Positions 1 through 6,556 of a DNA stretch of 6,847 bases are shown one piece after another. How positions within the stretch are numbered: the stretch's first letter is position 1; the number at the start of each line of letters is the position of its first letter. The notes under the pieces are model-generated. The model made no database searches, was not told where the DNA came from, and was given only the letters and a program-made list of their open reading frames with translations. The DNA comes from Sulfurivirga caldicuralii (GTDB taxonomy: Bacteria; Pseudomonadota; Gammaproteobacteria; Thiomicrospirales; Thiomicrospiraceae), in contig DQVN01000001.1 in NCBI GenBank assembly GCA_015661715.1, positions 1 to 6,847 on the forward strand, written 5' to 3'. The position numbers and the translations under genes were made by a program.

Positions 1-48
1 TACGCCAAACAGGCTGCCCAATGGTTGCAGGAGGGCCAACGCCCATGA
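1..48 (+). CDS. C-terminal end of an unidentified upstream gene (partial)
   Basis: Frame 1 is open from the window edge and encodes 15 residues (YAKQAAQWLQEGQRP) before a TGA at 46-48. That stop overlaps the aroE start codon as ATGA, the usual arrangement for translationally coupled genes in one operon. This is the main reason to think the frame is real. The tail is polar and helix-like and does not match the ends I know for TsaC or HemF, which often precede aroE in gammaproteobacteria. Fifteen codons are too few to identify a family, and an open stretch this short could arise by chance. Confidence 0.5.
   Translation, partial: YAKQAAQWLQEGQRP
29..34 (+). promoter_or_regulatory. Ribosome binding site deciding the aroE start
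   Basis: A perfect AGGAGG sits 10 nt before ATG 45, inside the last codons of the preceding reading frame. It lies downstream of the alternative ATG at 21, which therefore cannot be the start served by this site. Confidence 0.75.
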
Positions 49-893
49 GCGATCATTACGCTGTCGTGGGCTATCCCATCGCCCACTCCAAATCCCCACT
101 GATTCACCGCCTGTTTGCCGAACAAACTGGTCAGGATATCACCTATGAAGCCATCCTCATCGACAGTGATGAGGAGCCTTTTGCCGCGGCCATTCACCAA
201 CTGCGCCAGATGGGCTATAAAGGCCTCAATGTCACCCTGCCGTATAAACTGGATGCGTTCGAGCTCGCGCAAACGCATACGGAAAGGGCGCAGATCGCCC
301 AGGCGGTCAACACGCTTATTTTTCATGACGATGGCACCATCGAAGGCGATAACACCGATGGCGCTGGGCTGGTCATGGATATTCGTGATCTTGCAGGCTT
401 TCCTATTGCAGGACAACGCATCTTGATTATCGGTGCAGGCGGCGCCGTACAGGGTGTGCTCAAAAGCCTGCTGGATGAGCAGCCGGCCAGCATTCGCATC
501 GCTAATCGCACTGCCGCCCGGGCAGTGGCCCTGGCAAAACGCTTCCAGCAGGAAGCCATCCCCATTTCCGGCGGAGACTTTAGCGCACTCAGCGAGCTGC
601 CTGCTTTTGATCTGATTATCAATGGCACTTCCGCCAGCCTGCAAGGCAAAGTCCCGCCCATCCCGCCATCGGTTTTGCACCCCCACAGCCTGGTCTATGA
701 CATGATGTATGCACCAACGCCTACGCCCTTTATGCAATGGGCGCAGCAACACCAACCTGACTGCACCGTTCGCGATGGATTAGGGATGCTGGTGGGACAA
801 GCTGCCGAATCCTTCTGGCGCTGGCGCCATATTCGCCCCAATGTGGCCGACGTCTTGCACCAGGTGCGCCGATATATCACATCATCCGGTTAA
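45..893 (+). CDS. aroE: Shikimate dehydrogenase (NADP+), AroE
   Basis: Cytosolic enzyme reducing 3-dehydroshikimate to shikimate with NADPH, the fourth step of the shikimate pathway to aromatic amino acids and folate. The product is 282 aa, close to the family norm of about 270-290. The N-terminal substrate domain shows the shikimate-binding SKSP (S15, S17), NVTLPYK with N62, T64 and the catalytic lysine K68, and NTDG with the paired aspartate D105. The Rossmann domain has GAGGA (130-134) and NRT (154-156), the latter typical of NADP preference. GQAAESFW (251-258) carries the substrate-binding glutamine Q252. I chose ATG 45 over the in-frame ATG at 21: an AGGAGG lies at 29-34, and MSDHYAVVGYP begins where AroE proteins usually begin. 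The residue after GAGGAV is Q136, where R is common. The stop lies inside the 3' end of the opposing GGDEF gene. Confidence 0.97.
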   Translation: MSDHYAVVGYPIAHSKSPLIHRLFAEQTGQDITYEAILIDSDEEPFAAAIHQLRQMGYKGLNVTLPYKLDAFELAQTHTERAQIAQAVNTLIFHDDGTIEGDNTDGAGLVMDIRDLAGFPIAGQRILIIGAGGAVQGVLKSLLDEQPASIRIANRTAARAVALAKRFQQEAIPISGGDFSALSELPAFDLIINGTSASLQGKVPPIPPSVLHPHSLVYDMMYAPTPTPFMQWAQQHQPDCTVRDGLGMLVGQAAESFWRWRHIRPNVADVLHQVRRYITSSG

Positions 894-1979
894 ACTGACA
901 GGATGAAGCTTCAAATAGGCCGCCCGCAACATCTGCTCCAGCTGATGTTGCGTTAGCTCTTCATCCAGCTCAATTTCATGATAGGCTACTTCCAAATGTA
1001 ATTCGATAAACAGCCGCAAATTTTCTGAAAAAACAGGCTTGCTCAGCTCAGAGATATGCTGACTCATCCACCATTCAACCTGCTCTTGAGGAGCATGAAA
1101 GATTAAGGCAAAATTATCCCCCACCACCCGTGCAGCCAATACCAAACCTGGATTATCCGGGTATTTTGATAAGTTTTGCAACCGCTCCGCAATGTTTTGC
1201 AAGACAAAATCCCCCGCTTCAATACCAAAGCGGACATTAATTTGCCTTAGCTCCACAACATCAATCATTAAACATGTCACGGGATTGGAAGCTGGCAACG
1301 ACATACAAGCCTTGATTAAAGCCCCGCGGTTGGGCAGGCCAGTGAGAACATCCTCCTCCAATAACCGTTTCAAGGTTTTCTTTAAATTAACCTCATCACT
1401 AATATCACGTAATACACATCGGCAAAAACGCTCCCCATAAAAATCAAAGCATCTGGCTTCGACACGAACCCAAACCACCCCTTTCAAGGGTGTCTGTAGC
1501 TGAAAGAAGTATTCATGAGGCTGGCCCACCTCCCCCTGCCAAAGCGCTCTTTGAAAAGCCTGCCAACCGCCTTGATCATCTTTGTGTATGAGTTTCTCAA
1601 AAAAATGGGGGGACAACTCAAACACTTGTGCATCATATCCCGTCAATTCACGAATACTGGGTGATATAAAGACAAAGCTATCTTGTCGGCACAAGAGCAG
1701 TACATCCTTGGCCCCCTCCACCAAATGATGCATCAGCTTCACCATCTGTATTAAACGAGCACGATACACCCCCCAAATGGTCCATACAATCCCCAAAATA
1801 CTTCCTACCAATACTGGCAATATGATGAAATCACCCCACGTTACTTGGTTACCCCCGATATTAATAAACCACTGAATATGCGCCACGGTCACGATCAGGA
1901 CTATTGCCAACGGAAAACGCCACCATATTTTCCAGATACCATACTTACTTTTTACGCTAAATAGATCACCCCGATACAT
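882..1979 (-). CDS. Membrane-anchored PAS-GGDEF protein with degenerate active site
   Basis: 365-aa inner-membrane signalling protein. Two hydrophobic segments (about 22-39 and 51-71) precede a PAS domain (about 85-195), recognisable from FVFISPSIRELTGY, the IHKDD turn and the RDISDE exit motif. A GGDEF domain (about 206-340) begins at DVLTGLPNRG. It keeps the metal-site aspartate D240, and N248 and D257, which correspond to the guanine-binding pair of PleD. The signature, however, reads RVVGDNF (284-290): VGDNF in place of GGDEF, losing the first glycine and the fourth-position glutamate. No RxxD inhibitory site lies upstream. From family knowledge I infer that cyclic-di-GMP synthesis is weak or absent and that the domain may be a nucleotide sensor or relay. 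The start ATG is preceded by GAAGGA and overlaps the end of yrdA by 14 bp, so the two are probably co-transcribed. G+C is about 45% by hand count, against about 57% in both neighbours. Confidence 0.92.
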   Translation of the reverse strand: MYRGDLFSVKSKYGIWKIWWRFPLAIVLIVTVAHIQWFINIGGNQVTWGDFIILPVLVGSILGIVWTIWGVYRARLIQMVKLMHHLVEGAKDVLLLCRQDSFVFISPSIRELTGYDAQVFELSPHFFEKLIHKDDQGGWQAFQRALWQGEVGQPHEYFFQLQTPLKGVVWVRVEARCFDFYGERFCRCVLRDISDEVNLKKTLKRLLEEDVLTGLPNRGALIKACMSLPASNPVTCLMIDVVELRQINVRFGIEAGDFVLQNIAERLQNLSKYPDNPGLVLAARVVGDNFALIFHAPQEQVEWWMSQHISELSKPVFSENLRLFIELHLEVAYHEIELDEELTQHQLEQMLRAAYLKLHPVSLTG

Positions 1980-2490
1980 ATTGATCCTTCAAGCGCACGT
2001 AGTGTTCTGCTGAATAGCGCAAAAACTGTTGCTCTTCTTTTGTTAATGCTCGAACAGGTCGAGCCGGCGACCCCACATACAACATACCGCCCTCCAAGTG
2101 TTTACCTGGTGGCACCAAAGCCCCCGCCCCGATCAGCGTATCCGCCTCGATACAGGCCCCATCGAGGATAATCGCCCCCATGCCAATCAAACAACGATCC
2201 TCAATCGTACAGCCGTGCAACACAGCACGATGGCCAACCGTGACATCCTGACCAACGACCACAGCAGCCCCCTGGGTCGTTTCACTCTGGTGGGTCACAT
2301 GCACCACCGCGCCATCCTGGATATTGCTTCTTGCGCCGATTTCTATGCTATTGACATCCCCGCGCAATACTGCATGAGGCCAAATGCTCACATCCTCGCC
2401 CAACCGGCAACGTCCAATCACAGTGGCCTGCGGATGCACCCAAGCGCCCTTACCTAATACCGGCTTATCGGTCAAAAACGGCTCGATCAT
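1966..2490 (-). CDS. yrdA: Gamma-class carbonic anhydrase family protein, YrdA-like
   Basis: 174-aa left-handed beta-helix protein built of hexapeptide repeats (about 18-145), expected to form a trimer in the cytosol with metal sites at subunit interfaces. The three metal-ligand histidines of the gamma-CA fold are present: H64 in VVHVTH, then H87 and H92 in VGHRAVLHG. RGD (43-45) and NIQDG (56-60) are also conserved. The C-terminal helix, with RYSAEHYVRLKDQY, closely resembles E. coli YrdA, as does the overall length. Whether YrdA proteins hydrate CO2 in vivo or act on another substrate is unsettled, so the reaction is a family-level expectation. The start is well supported: GAGGAG lies 5 nt upstream of the ATG. 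The gene diverges from tRNA-Leu, with 65 bp between them. A yrdA gene convergent to aroE is also the E. coli arrangement. Confidence 0.94.
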   Translation of the reverse strand: MIEPFLTDKPVLGKGAWVHPQATVIGRCRLGEDVSIWPHAVLRGDVNSIEIGARSNIQDGAVVHVTHQSETTQGAAVVVGQDVTVGHRAVLHGCTIEDRCLIGMGAIILDGACIEADTLIGAGALVPPGKHLEGGMLYVGSPARPVRALTKEEQQFLRYSAEHYVRLKDQYVSG

Positions 2491-2508
2491 TTTTTCTCCT
2501 CAAAAGGG

Positions 2509-2536
2509 TTTACAAGATACTTAGCACCGTTATAAT
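2509..2536 (+). promoter_or_regulatory. Sigma-70-type promoter of tRNA-Leu
   Basis: TTTACA (2509-2514) and a perfect TATAAT (2531-2536) are separated by 16 nt. Transcription should begin near 2541-2543, leaving a leader of about 14 nt before the mature tRNA. The bases after the -10 (ACCGGC) are GC-rich, as in stable-RNA promoters under stringent control; that regulation is inferred. The promoter lies in the 65-bp gap shared with the divergent yrdA gene. Confidence 0.8.
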
Positions 2537-2555
2537 ACCGGCATCTTGCCAGTGT

Positions 2556-2642
2556 GCGGATGTGGCGGAACTGGTAGACGCGCAGGGTTCAGGTCTCTGT
2601 GGGGTAAAACCCGTGTGAGTTCGACTCTCACCATCCGCACCA
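2556..2642 (+). tRNA. tRNA-Leu, anticodon CAG
   Basis: An 87-nt class II tRNA with a complete cloverleaf. The acceptor stem is GCGGATG (2556-2562) with CATCCGC (2632-2638), followed by discriminator A2639 and an encoded CCA (2640-2642). The D-arm contains the typical GGTAGAC. The anticodon stem is CAGGG (2583-2587) with CTCTG (2595-2599), including one G-U pair. The loop TTCAGGT holds CAG at 2590-2592, which reads CUG codons. A long variable arm (about 2600-2614, GGG/CCC paired) marks it as a leucine-type tRNA. The T-arm is GTGAG/CTCAC around TTCGACT. The encoded CCA fits a gammaproteobacterium. No terminator separates it from the PilZ gene 92 nt downstream. Confidence 0.98.
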
Positions 2643-2662
2643 ATCTCTCCCCATCTCACCGC

Positions 2663-2691
2663 TTGCGTCTTAATTCCTGCTTGCTTATCGT
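2663..2691 (+). promoter_or_regulatory. Possible weak promoter for the PilZ gene
   Basis: TTGCGT (2663-2668) and TATCGT (2686-2691) are spaced by 17 nt in the gap between tRNA-Leu and the PilZ gene. Both boxes deviate from consensus. The alternative is read-through from the strong tRNA promoter. Confidence 0.25.
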
Positions 2692-2734
2692 TCCACCTAC
2701 AAACCTTATCACAGTACACACAAAAGGGTGGGAT

Positions 2735-3130
2735 ATGTCAGCATCATCCGAGCAAGATCGAAGGCGCCACATCCGCATACCACTGAATCATACTATCCTG
2801 GCTAAAACGCCGAATAACACGACTTTCTTTGGCATAACCTCTGATATTTGTCCTTGTGGCATTGGTTTTTTCAGCGACAATCCGCTGCCCCAAGGTGCAT
2901 CGGTGGAAGTGGCGCTTGAATTGGAAGACCCTGAACACCATTACCACGACTTTCACCTCAAAGGCCATGTCGTCCATTGCATCGATACCATGGAGAACGG
3001 CTTTCATATCGGAGTCTATCTCAATCGGCCATCTGCCGAATATCAGCAGGTATTGGATAAGATGACGGCCGCGATGGCGCAGACCTCAGCAGGGAAGAAA
3101 AATAAACAGCTGACGGTGGGGCGTAACTGA
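2735..3130 (+). CDS. Single-domain PilZ protein (putative c-di-GMP receptor)
   Basis: 131-aa soluble protein consisting almost entirely of one PilZ domain, a family that binds cyclic di-GMP and passes the signal to motility, pilus or exopolysaccharide machinery. The N-terminal arginine motif reads RRHIR (10-14) and matches RxxxR. The second motif, normally [D/N]xSxxG, reads DICPCG (37-42) with cysteine in place of serine. It is followed by the expected GIGFFS strand and a beta-rich core to about residue 96 (GFHIGVYL). A short basic helical tail ends the protein. I chose ATG 2735, which has AAGGG 6 nt upstream. An in-frame start near 2546 would run through the tRNA and add residues unlike PilZ. 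Binding is plausible because the arginines are intact, but the Ser-to-Cys change leaves it uncertain. The effector partner cannot be read from the context. Confidence 0.9.
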   Translation: MSASSEQDRRRHIRIPLNHTILAKTPNNTTFFGITSDICPCGIGFFSDNPLPQGASVEVALELEDPEHHYHDFHLKGHVVHCIDTMENGFHIGVYLNRPSAEYQQVLDKMTAAMAQTSAGKKNKQLTVGRN

Positions 3131-3144
3131 ACAAGCCCCCACCG
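3114..3144. terminator. Hairpin at the convergent PilZ / TRAP-binding-protein junction (weak terminator candidate)
   Basis: CGGTGGGG (3114-3121) pairs with CCCCACCG (3137-3144), and C3122-G3135 can extend the stem past one bulged C. The hairpin covers the last codons and stop of the PilZ gene and lies 15 bp outside the stop of the opposing gene. No U-tract follows on the plus strand. On the minus strand a T-rich stretch (TGTTTATTTTTC) begins only after several bases. It may still block both convergent transcripts. Confidence 0.4.
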
Positions 3145-3159
3145 AAAGGGAGAAGGGAC

Positions 3160-4260
3160 TTACAGCTGACGAGCAGAGAGGAAGCTGTACTCAGAGATAT
3201 CTGTCCACTTGCCCACCTGCTGTAGAAATGCCCGCTGGGATGCCCACACTTTGGCGGCCAGCGGGTCTCGGGCAGTGACATCCGCAATCACTTCGGCTGT
3301 CAACTGCTTAAGCTTGCGCAGCACCTCATCTGGAAAACGCTTGATGACGACACCATGCTTTTCCACCAGCGTGCGTAGCGCCTGCTCATTGCGGGCGGTG
3401 TACTCTGCGAGCATTTCCAGGTTAGCCTGGCGCATGGCGCCGCGCACAATAGCCTGCAGATCTTTGGGCAGTGCCTCAAACGCCTGGGCATTGATCATAC
3501 ACTCAATGGCCGAACCCGGCTCATGCCAGCCGGGGGTATAGTAATACTTCGCTGCCTTGTAGAGACCAAACGCTAAATCGTTATAGGGGCCAACCCACTC
3601 AGTAGCATCAATAGCGCCCGATTGCAGTGCCGGAAAAATTTCACCGCCTGGCAGGGTAACCGGGACACCGCCCGCACGTTTGAGCACCTCTCCCCCAAAG
3701 CCGGGAATACGCATTTTCAGCCCTTTCAGCTCCTCCAGGCTGTTAATCTCCCGGTTAAACCAGCCGCCCATCTGGGGCCCTGTATTGCCTGCCGGATTAG
3801 GAATCAAGCCAAAAGGCCGATAAGCTTCCTCCCACAGTTTGAGACCATCGCCATAATAGAACCAGGCATTGATCTCATCGGGGGTAAAGCCAAAAGGCAC
3901 GGCGGAAAAGAAAGGCGAGGCGGCGATCTTACCTTTCCAGTAATACGCCCCCCCATGACCCAATTGCGCCGTACCCTGGGAGACGGCATCAAATACCTCA
4001 AAGGCGCCCACCAACTCTCCGGCGCCATACACCTTAACCTTGATGCGCCCACCGGAAAGTTGCTCGATCAGTTCCGCGACCCGATTGGCGCCTGTACCCA
4101 GACCGGGAAAATTCTTCGGCCAGGTGGTCACCATCTTCCAGCGATAGACTTTGCCCGTGTGCACTGCAGGGGCTGCGACTTCCTCCTGCTTACCACAGGC
4201 GCTCAGGGTGGTGGCGGCTGCAGCACCGGCCAGGGCGCTGATCAACTCTCTGCGTTTCAT
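3160..4260 (-). CDS. TRAP-type solute-binding lipoprotein, DctP superfamily (TakP-like)
   Basis: 366-aa extracytoplasmic binding protein, probably for an organic acid such as a 2-oxo or hydroxy acid. The N-terminus combines a twin arginine (KRRELIS, 2-8), a hydrophobic stretch and a lipobox LSAC with cysteine C22, so export as a lipoprotein, possibly via Tat, is expected. The mature part matches the mannitol/chloroaromatic/2-oxoacid branch of DctP: VTTWPKNFPGLGTGAN (44-59), MRIPGFGGEV (183-192) and GAIDATEWVGPYND (215-228). Q163, R184, E221 and W222 correspond in spacing to the carboxylate- and cation-binding residues I recall for TakP. I chose ATG 4260: AAGGAG lies 7 nt upstream, and the signal peptide starts properly there, unlike an upstream in-frame ATG at 4284 inside the permease gene. 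The gene starts 1 nt after the permease stop. No DctQ or DctM gene is in the window. Confidence 0.93.
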   Translation of the reverse strand: MKRRELISALAGAAAATTLSACGKQEEVAAPAVHTGKVYRWKMVTTWPKNFPGLGTGANRVAELIEQLSGGRIKVKVYGAGELVGAFEVFDAVSQGTAQLGHGGAYYWKGKIAASPFFSAVPFGFTPDEINAWFYYGDGLKLWEEAYRPFGLIPNPAGNTGPQMGGWFNREINSLEELKGLKMRIPGFGGEVLKRAGGVPVTLPGGEIFPALQSGAIDATEWVGPYNDLAFGLYKAAKYYYTPGWHEPGSAIECMINAQAFEALPKDLQAIVRGAMRQANLEMLAEYTARNEQALRTLVEKHGVVIKRFPDEVLRKLKQLTAEVIADVTARDPLAAKVWASQRAFLQQVGKWTDISEYSFLSARQL

Positions 4261-4261
4261 C

Positions 4262-5566
4262 CTAATTCTCCTTATCTGATGCACCGATACGGCGCTGACT
4301 GAAGAGCAATTCTACACCGGCCACCACCCCATAGAAAATCAATAGCCACCACAGGGTTTCCTGTTGATGATGATACAAATCAACCAGCAGCATAACCCAT
4401 GCAGCTGCGGCACCCACCAATCCCAACATGGGCCACAACCCGAAAAGACCGATCTGATGACGTAGCTTAAAAGCCGCCGCATTAACCAATGCGAATAACA
4501 GCAAAAAAGTCGAGCTGGCAAATGCAGCGATAATCTGCAAGTTGGCCACGTTAACAAAAACCAACGTCACCAAGGTAATGATCAGCAGTGAGACCCACGG
4601 AACATTGCGCCGAGATTTCAGGGTAAATGCAGGCGGCAACTCTTTCTGCCGCGCCATGACATAACTGAGCCGGGCCGTGCCGAAAAGGGTGGCATTGATG
4701 GCCGAAGCGGTGGAAAAAAGCGCCGCTAAGGCAATCAATACAAACCCTGCTTTCCCCAATATGGGCTGGGCTGCCACCGCCAATGCATATTCACCATATT
4801 GCTGAATTTGTGCGGGTGTCAAATTACCCACCGCCACTACGGAAACCGTCACATACACCAAAGTGGTTATCAAAATGGCCGTAATAATACTGCGACCCAG
4901 ATCTCGCTCCGGGTTTTCCATGTCATTAATCGCATTGGGGATCAGTTCAAATCCCTCGTATGCCACAAAAATCAAGGCAGCCCCTAACAATATGCCACCT
5001 AAACCCTGATCAAAGAAAGGCACCAACTTTTCCGGGTCCAGATAAATAAACCCAATGACAGCAAAGCCAGCCAGGATCACCACCTTGATAAAAACAATCA
5101 GCGACTCCGTCTGACCAGAAGCCCTGACACCCCACAGGTTGATCCCCAGAAAACTTAACAGGACCACACTCATCAAAAGATGGTGCGCTGCGCTATTGGG
5201 TGCCCCGCCACTGAGTAAGGCCGAGCCATAGCTGCCAAAGGTATAGCTGTAAAGGGCCATCGTCCCCACATAGCCCACCAGCAGAAACCACCCTATGATC
5301 GCAGCAAAGCGCTGGCTGTGAAACGCCTTTTCCAGATAAGTGAAACTGCCCCCCGCGGACTGGAAATGTAACCCTAAACGGGCATAGGATAAGCCGGTTA
5401 GTAGAGCGATTGCCCCGCCTATTATAAATGCCAAGGGTGCAGCATGGCCCGCCTGCTGGATCGACAGACCCAGCACAGAAAATATCCCTCCGCCGATCAT
5501 ACCGCCAACCCCCATGGCGACCAGCGCTTTAAAGTCCAGCTTCTCTTGGACGGGTGTTTGGCTCAT
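4262..5566 (-). CDS. APC-superfamily amino acid permease
   Basis: 434-aa inner-membrane permease with about 12 hydrophobic segments, the family's usual number and length. TM1 carries the glycine-rich MGVGGMIGGGIF (18-29), which in APC transporters breaks the helix and contacts the substrate amine and carboxylate. TM6 and the following loop show FVAYEGFELIPN and the DMENPERDL signature (215-223). Substrate cannot be read from sequence; an amino acid or related amine, taken up with protons or by exchange, is the family expectation. I prefer ATG 5566 to the in-frame TTG at 5572. Neither has a good Shine-Dalgarno: upstream is GGTAG, preceded directly by the U-tract of the dnaJ terminator. Translation initiation is therefore probably weak, and no promoter is obvious in the 39 bp after dnaJ. 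Its stop lies 1 nt before the binding-protein gene, forming a two-gene unit. Confidence 0.93.
   Translation of the reverse strand: MSQTPVQEKLDFKALVAMGVGGMIGGGIFSVLGLSIQQAGHAAPLAFIIGGAIALLTGLSYARLGLHFQSAGGSFTYLEKAFHSQRFAAIIGWFLLVGYVGTMALYSYTFGSYGSALLSGGAPNSAAHHLLMSVVLLSFLGINLWGVRASGQTESLIVFIKVVILAGFAVIGFIYLDPEKLVPFFDQGLGGILLGAALIFVAYEGFELIPNAINDMENPERDLGRSIITAILITTLVYVTVSVVAVGNLTPAQIQQYGEYALAVAAQPILGKAGFVLIALAALFSTASAINATLFGTARLSYVMARQKELPPAFTLKSRRNVPWVSLLIITLVTLVFVNVANLQIIAAFASSTFLLLFALVNAAAFKLRHQIGLFGLWPMLGLVGAAAAWVMLLVDLYHHQQETLWWLLIFYGVVAGVELLFSQRRIGASDKEN
4268..4273 (-). promoter_or_regulatory. Ribosome binding site for the TRAP-type binding protein, inside the permease gene
   Basis: AAGGAG on the minus strand lies within the last codons of the permease and 7 nt before ATG 4260. 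It fixes the start of the binding protein. It also means ribosomes finishing the permease cover this site, which favours coupled translation. Confidence 0.8.
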
Positions 5567-5579
5567 GGACAACTACCAT

Positions 5580-5601
5580 AAAAAAAGCCCGCTGAGCGGG
5601 C
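5580..5601 (-). terminator. Intrinsic terminator after the CbpA-type dnaJ gene
   Basis: On the minus strand GCCCGC, loop TCA and GCGGGC form a 6-bp all-GC hairpin followed by seven U. It starts 4 nt after the dnaJ stop. The U-tract ends 13 nt before the permease ATG, so the terminator fills nearly the whole gap. Confidence 0.88.
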
Positions 5602-5605
5602 AGGA

Positions 5606-6535
5606 TTAAAAATGGCTTCGGGGATTAAAGGGCATTTTTTTGGCCATTTCCTCATAAAAGGCCTTTTTCTCCTCCGTATCCGCCGGCGGGGTGTGAATCT
5701 GCAGCACCACATACTGATCTCCCGGGATCTTGCCCAGTCCGCGTCCTTTCAGGCGCAACTTCTTCCCGGACTGCGCGCCTGGCGGAATCTTCAACGCCAC
5801 TTTACCTTTCAGCGTGGGCACTTCCACCTTTGCACCCAACGCGGCTTCCCACGGGGTAATGGGCAAATCCAGATACACATCATCCCCTTCGACCCGATAG
5901 AGCGGGTGTTTTTGCAACTCGACTTCCAGATAAAGATCCCCATTGGGCCCTCCCCCGATCCCTGGACCACCCTGTCCGGCCAGACGGATACGCTGCCCTG
6001 GCTTGATCCCCGCGGGAATTTTGACCCGAATCTGCTTGTTGCGCTGAGTCACACGGCCAAATGCATCCGCTTCCGGCACCTGCAGATTCAGCGTGCGCTC
6101 CGCTCCATTAACCGCATCTTCCAGGGGAATCAGGATCTTAATGACCTGGTCTTGACCCCGTGCCCGAAAACCGCCATGGGCACGACCACCCCCTTGACGG
6201 AATCCGCCGCCAAACAGGGTTTCAAAGAAGTCACTGAAACCCTGCGCCCCACCGCCTGCGCCAAAACCGCCAAAGCCGCCGCCGAATATCTCTTCAAACT
6301 GGCTCGGATCGAACGGCTGACCCTGCTGCCAGTTGCTGCCAAACTGATCATAAAGTTTGCGCTTTTCCGGATCAGAGAGCACCTCATAAGCCTCGTTGAT
6401 CTCCTTAAATTTGGCCTCATCGCCCCCTTTGTCCGGATGATATTTGGCCGCCAGTTTGCGGAAGGCGCGTTTGATCGCCTTTTCATCCGCATCCTGCTCG
6501 ACGCCGAGAATTTTGTAGTAATCCTTATATTCCAT
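5606..6535 (-). CDS. cbpA: CbpA-type DnaJ co-chaperone (class B J-domain protein)
   Basis: 309-aa cytosolic Hsp40 that delivers unfolded clients to DnaK and stimulates its ATPase; E. coli CbpA (306 aa) also binds curved DNA. The J domain (1-70) begins DYYKILGV and has the essential HPD at 33-35. A Gly/Phe-rich linker follows (about 84-126, with repeated FGGGF). Two C-terminal substrate-binding beta domains come next (about 128-215 and 216-285), including the paired [17 protein letters not shown] (171-187) and [17 protein letters not shown] (248-264) motifs. The CxxCxGxG zinc repeats of true DnaJ are absent, which fixes the class. The start has GAGGA 9 nt upstream and begins exactly at the J domain. 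The inhibitor CbpM, often encoded just downstream, is not here: a terminator follows at once. The gene lies 65 nt downstream of an Hsp20 gene, consistent with a heat-stress cluster. Confidence 0.96.
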   Translation of the reverse strand: MEYKDYYKILGVEQDADEKAIKRAFRKLAAKYHPDKGGDEAKFKEINEAYEVLSDPEKRKLYDQFGSNWQQGQPFDPSQFEEIFGGGFGGFGAGGGAQGFSDFFETLFGGGFRQGGGRAHGGFRARGQDQVIKILIPLEDAVNGAERTLNLQVPEADAFGRVTQRNKQIRVKIPAGIKPGQRIRLAGQGGPGIGGGPNGDLYLEVELQKHPLYRVEGDDVYLDLPITPWEAALGAKVEVPTLKGKVALKIPPGAQSGKKLRLKGRGLGKIPGDQYVVLQIHTPPADTEEKKAFYEEMAKKMPFNPRSHF

Positions 6536-6556
6536 ACACCCTTTTCCTCATCGGAC

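Noticed and set aside
2098..2457. 119-codon plus-strand frame opposite yrdA
   Set aside because: It is a shadow of the gamma carbonic anhydrase gene, with no supporting motif.
2556..2642. tRNA-Leu as an integration site for a mobile element
   Set aside because: No integrase, transposase or obvious second copy of the tRNA 3' end was seen in the window.
2546..2734. Extended N-terminus for the PilZ protein
   Set aside because: It would translate through the tRNA-Leu gene; ATG 2735 has a ribosome binding site and starts the domain correctly.
3106..3171. 10-bp direct repeat ACAGCTGACG at 3106-3115 and 3162-3171, flanking the convergent stops
   Set aside because: Short, only two copies, both partly coding, and explainable by chance; no mobile element lies between them.
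4261..4284. Longer start for the binding protein at 4284
   Set aside because: It would add MHQIRRIR before the signal peptide and overlap the permease end, and AAGGAG lies downstream of it, serving ATG 4260.
3622..4302. 226-codon open frame on the plus strand opposite the TRAP-type binding protein
   Set aside because: The minus-strand gene is clearly a DctP protein with signal peptide and ribosome binding site; the plus-strand frame has no family features.
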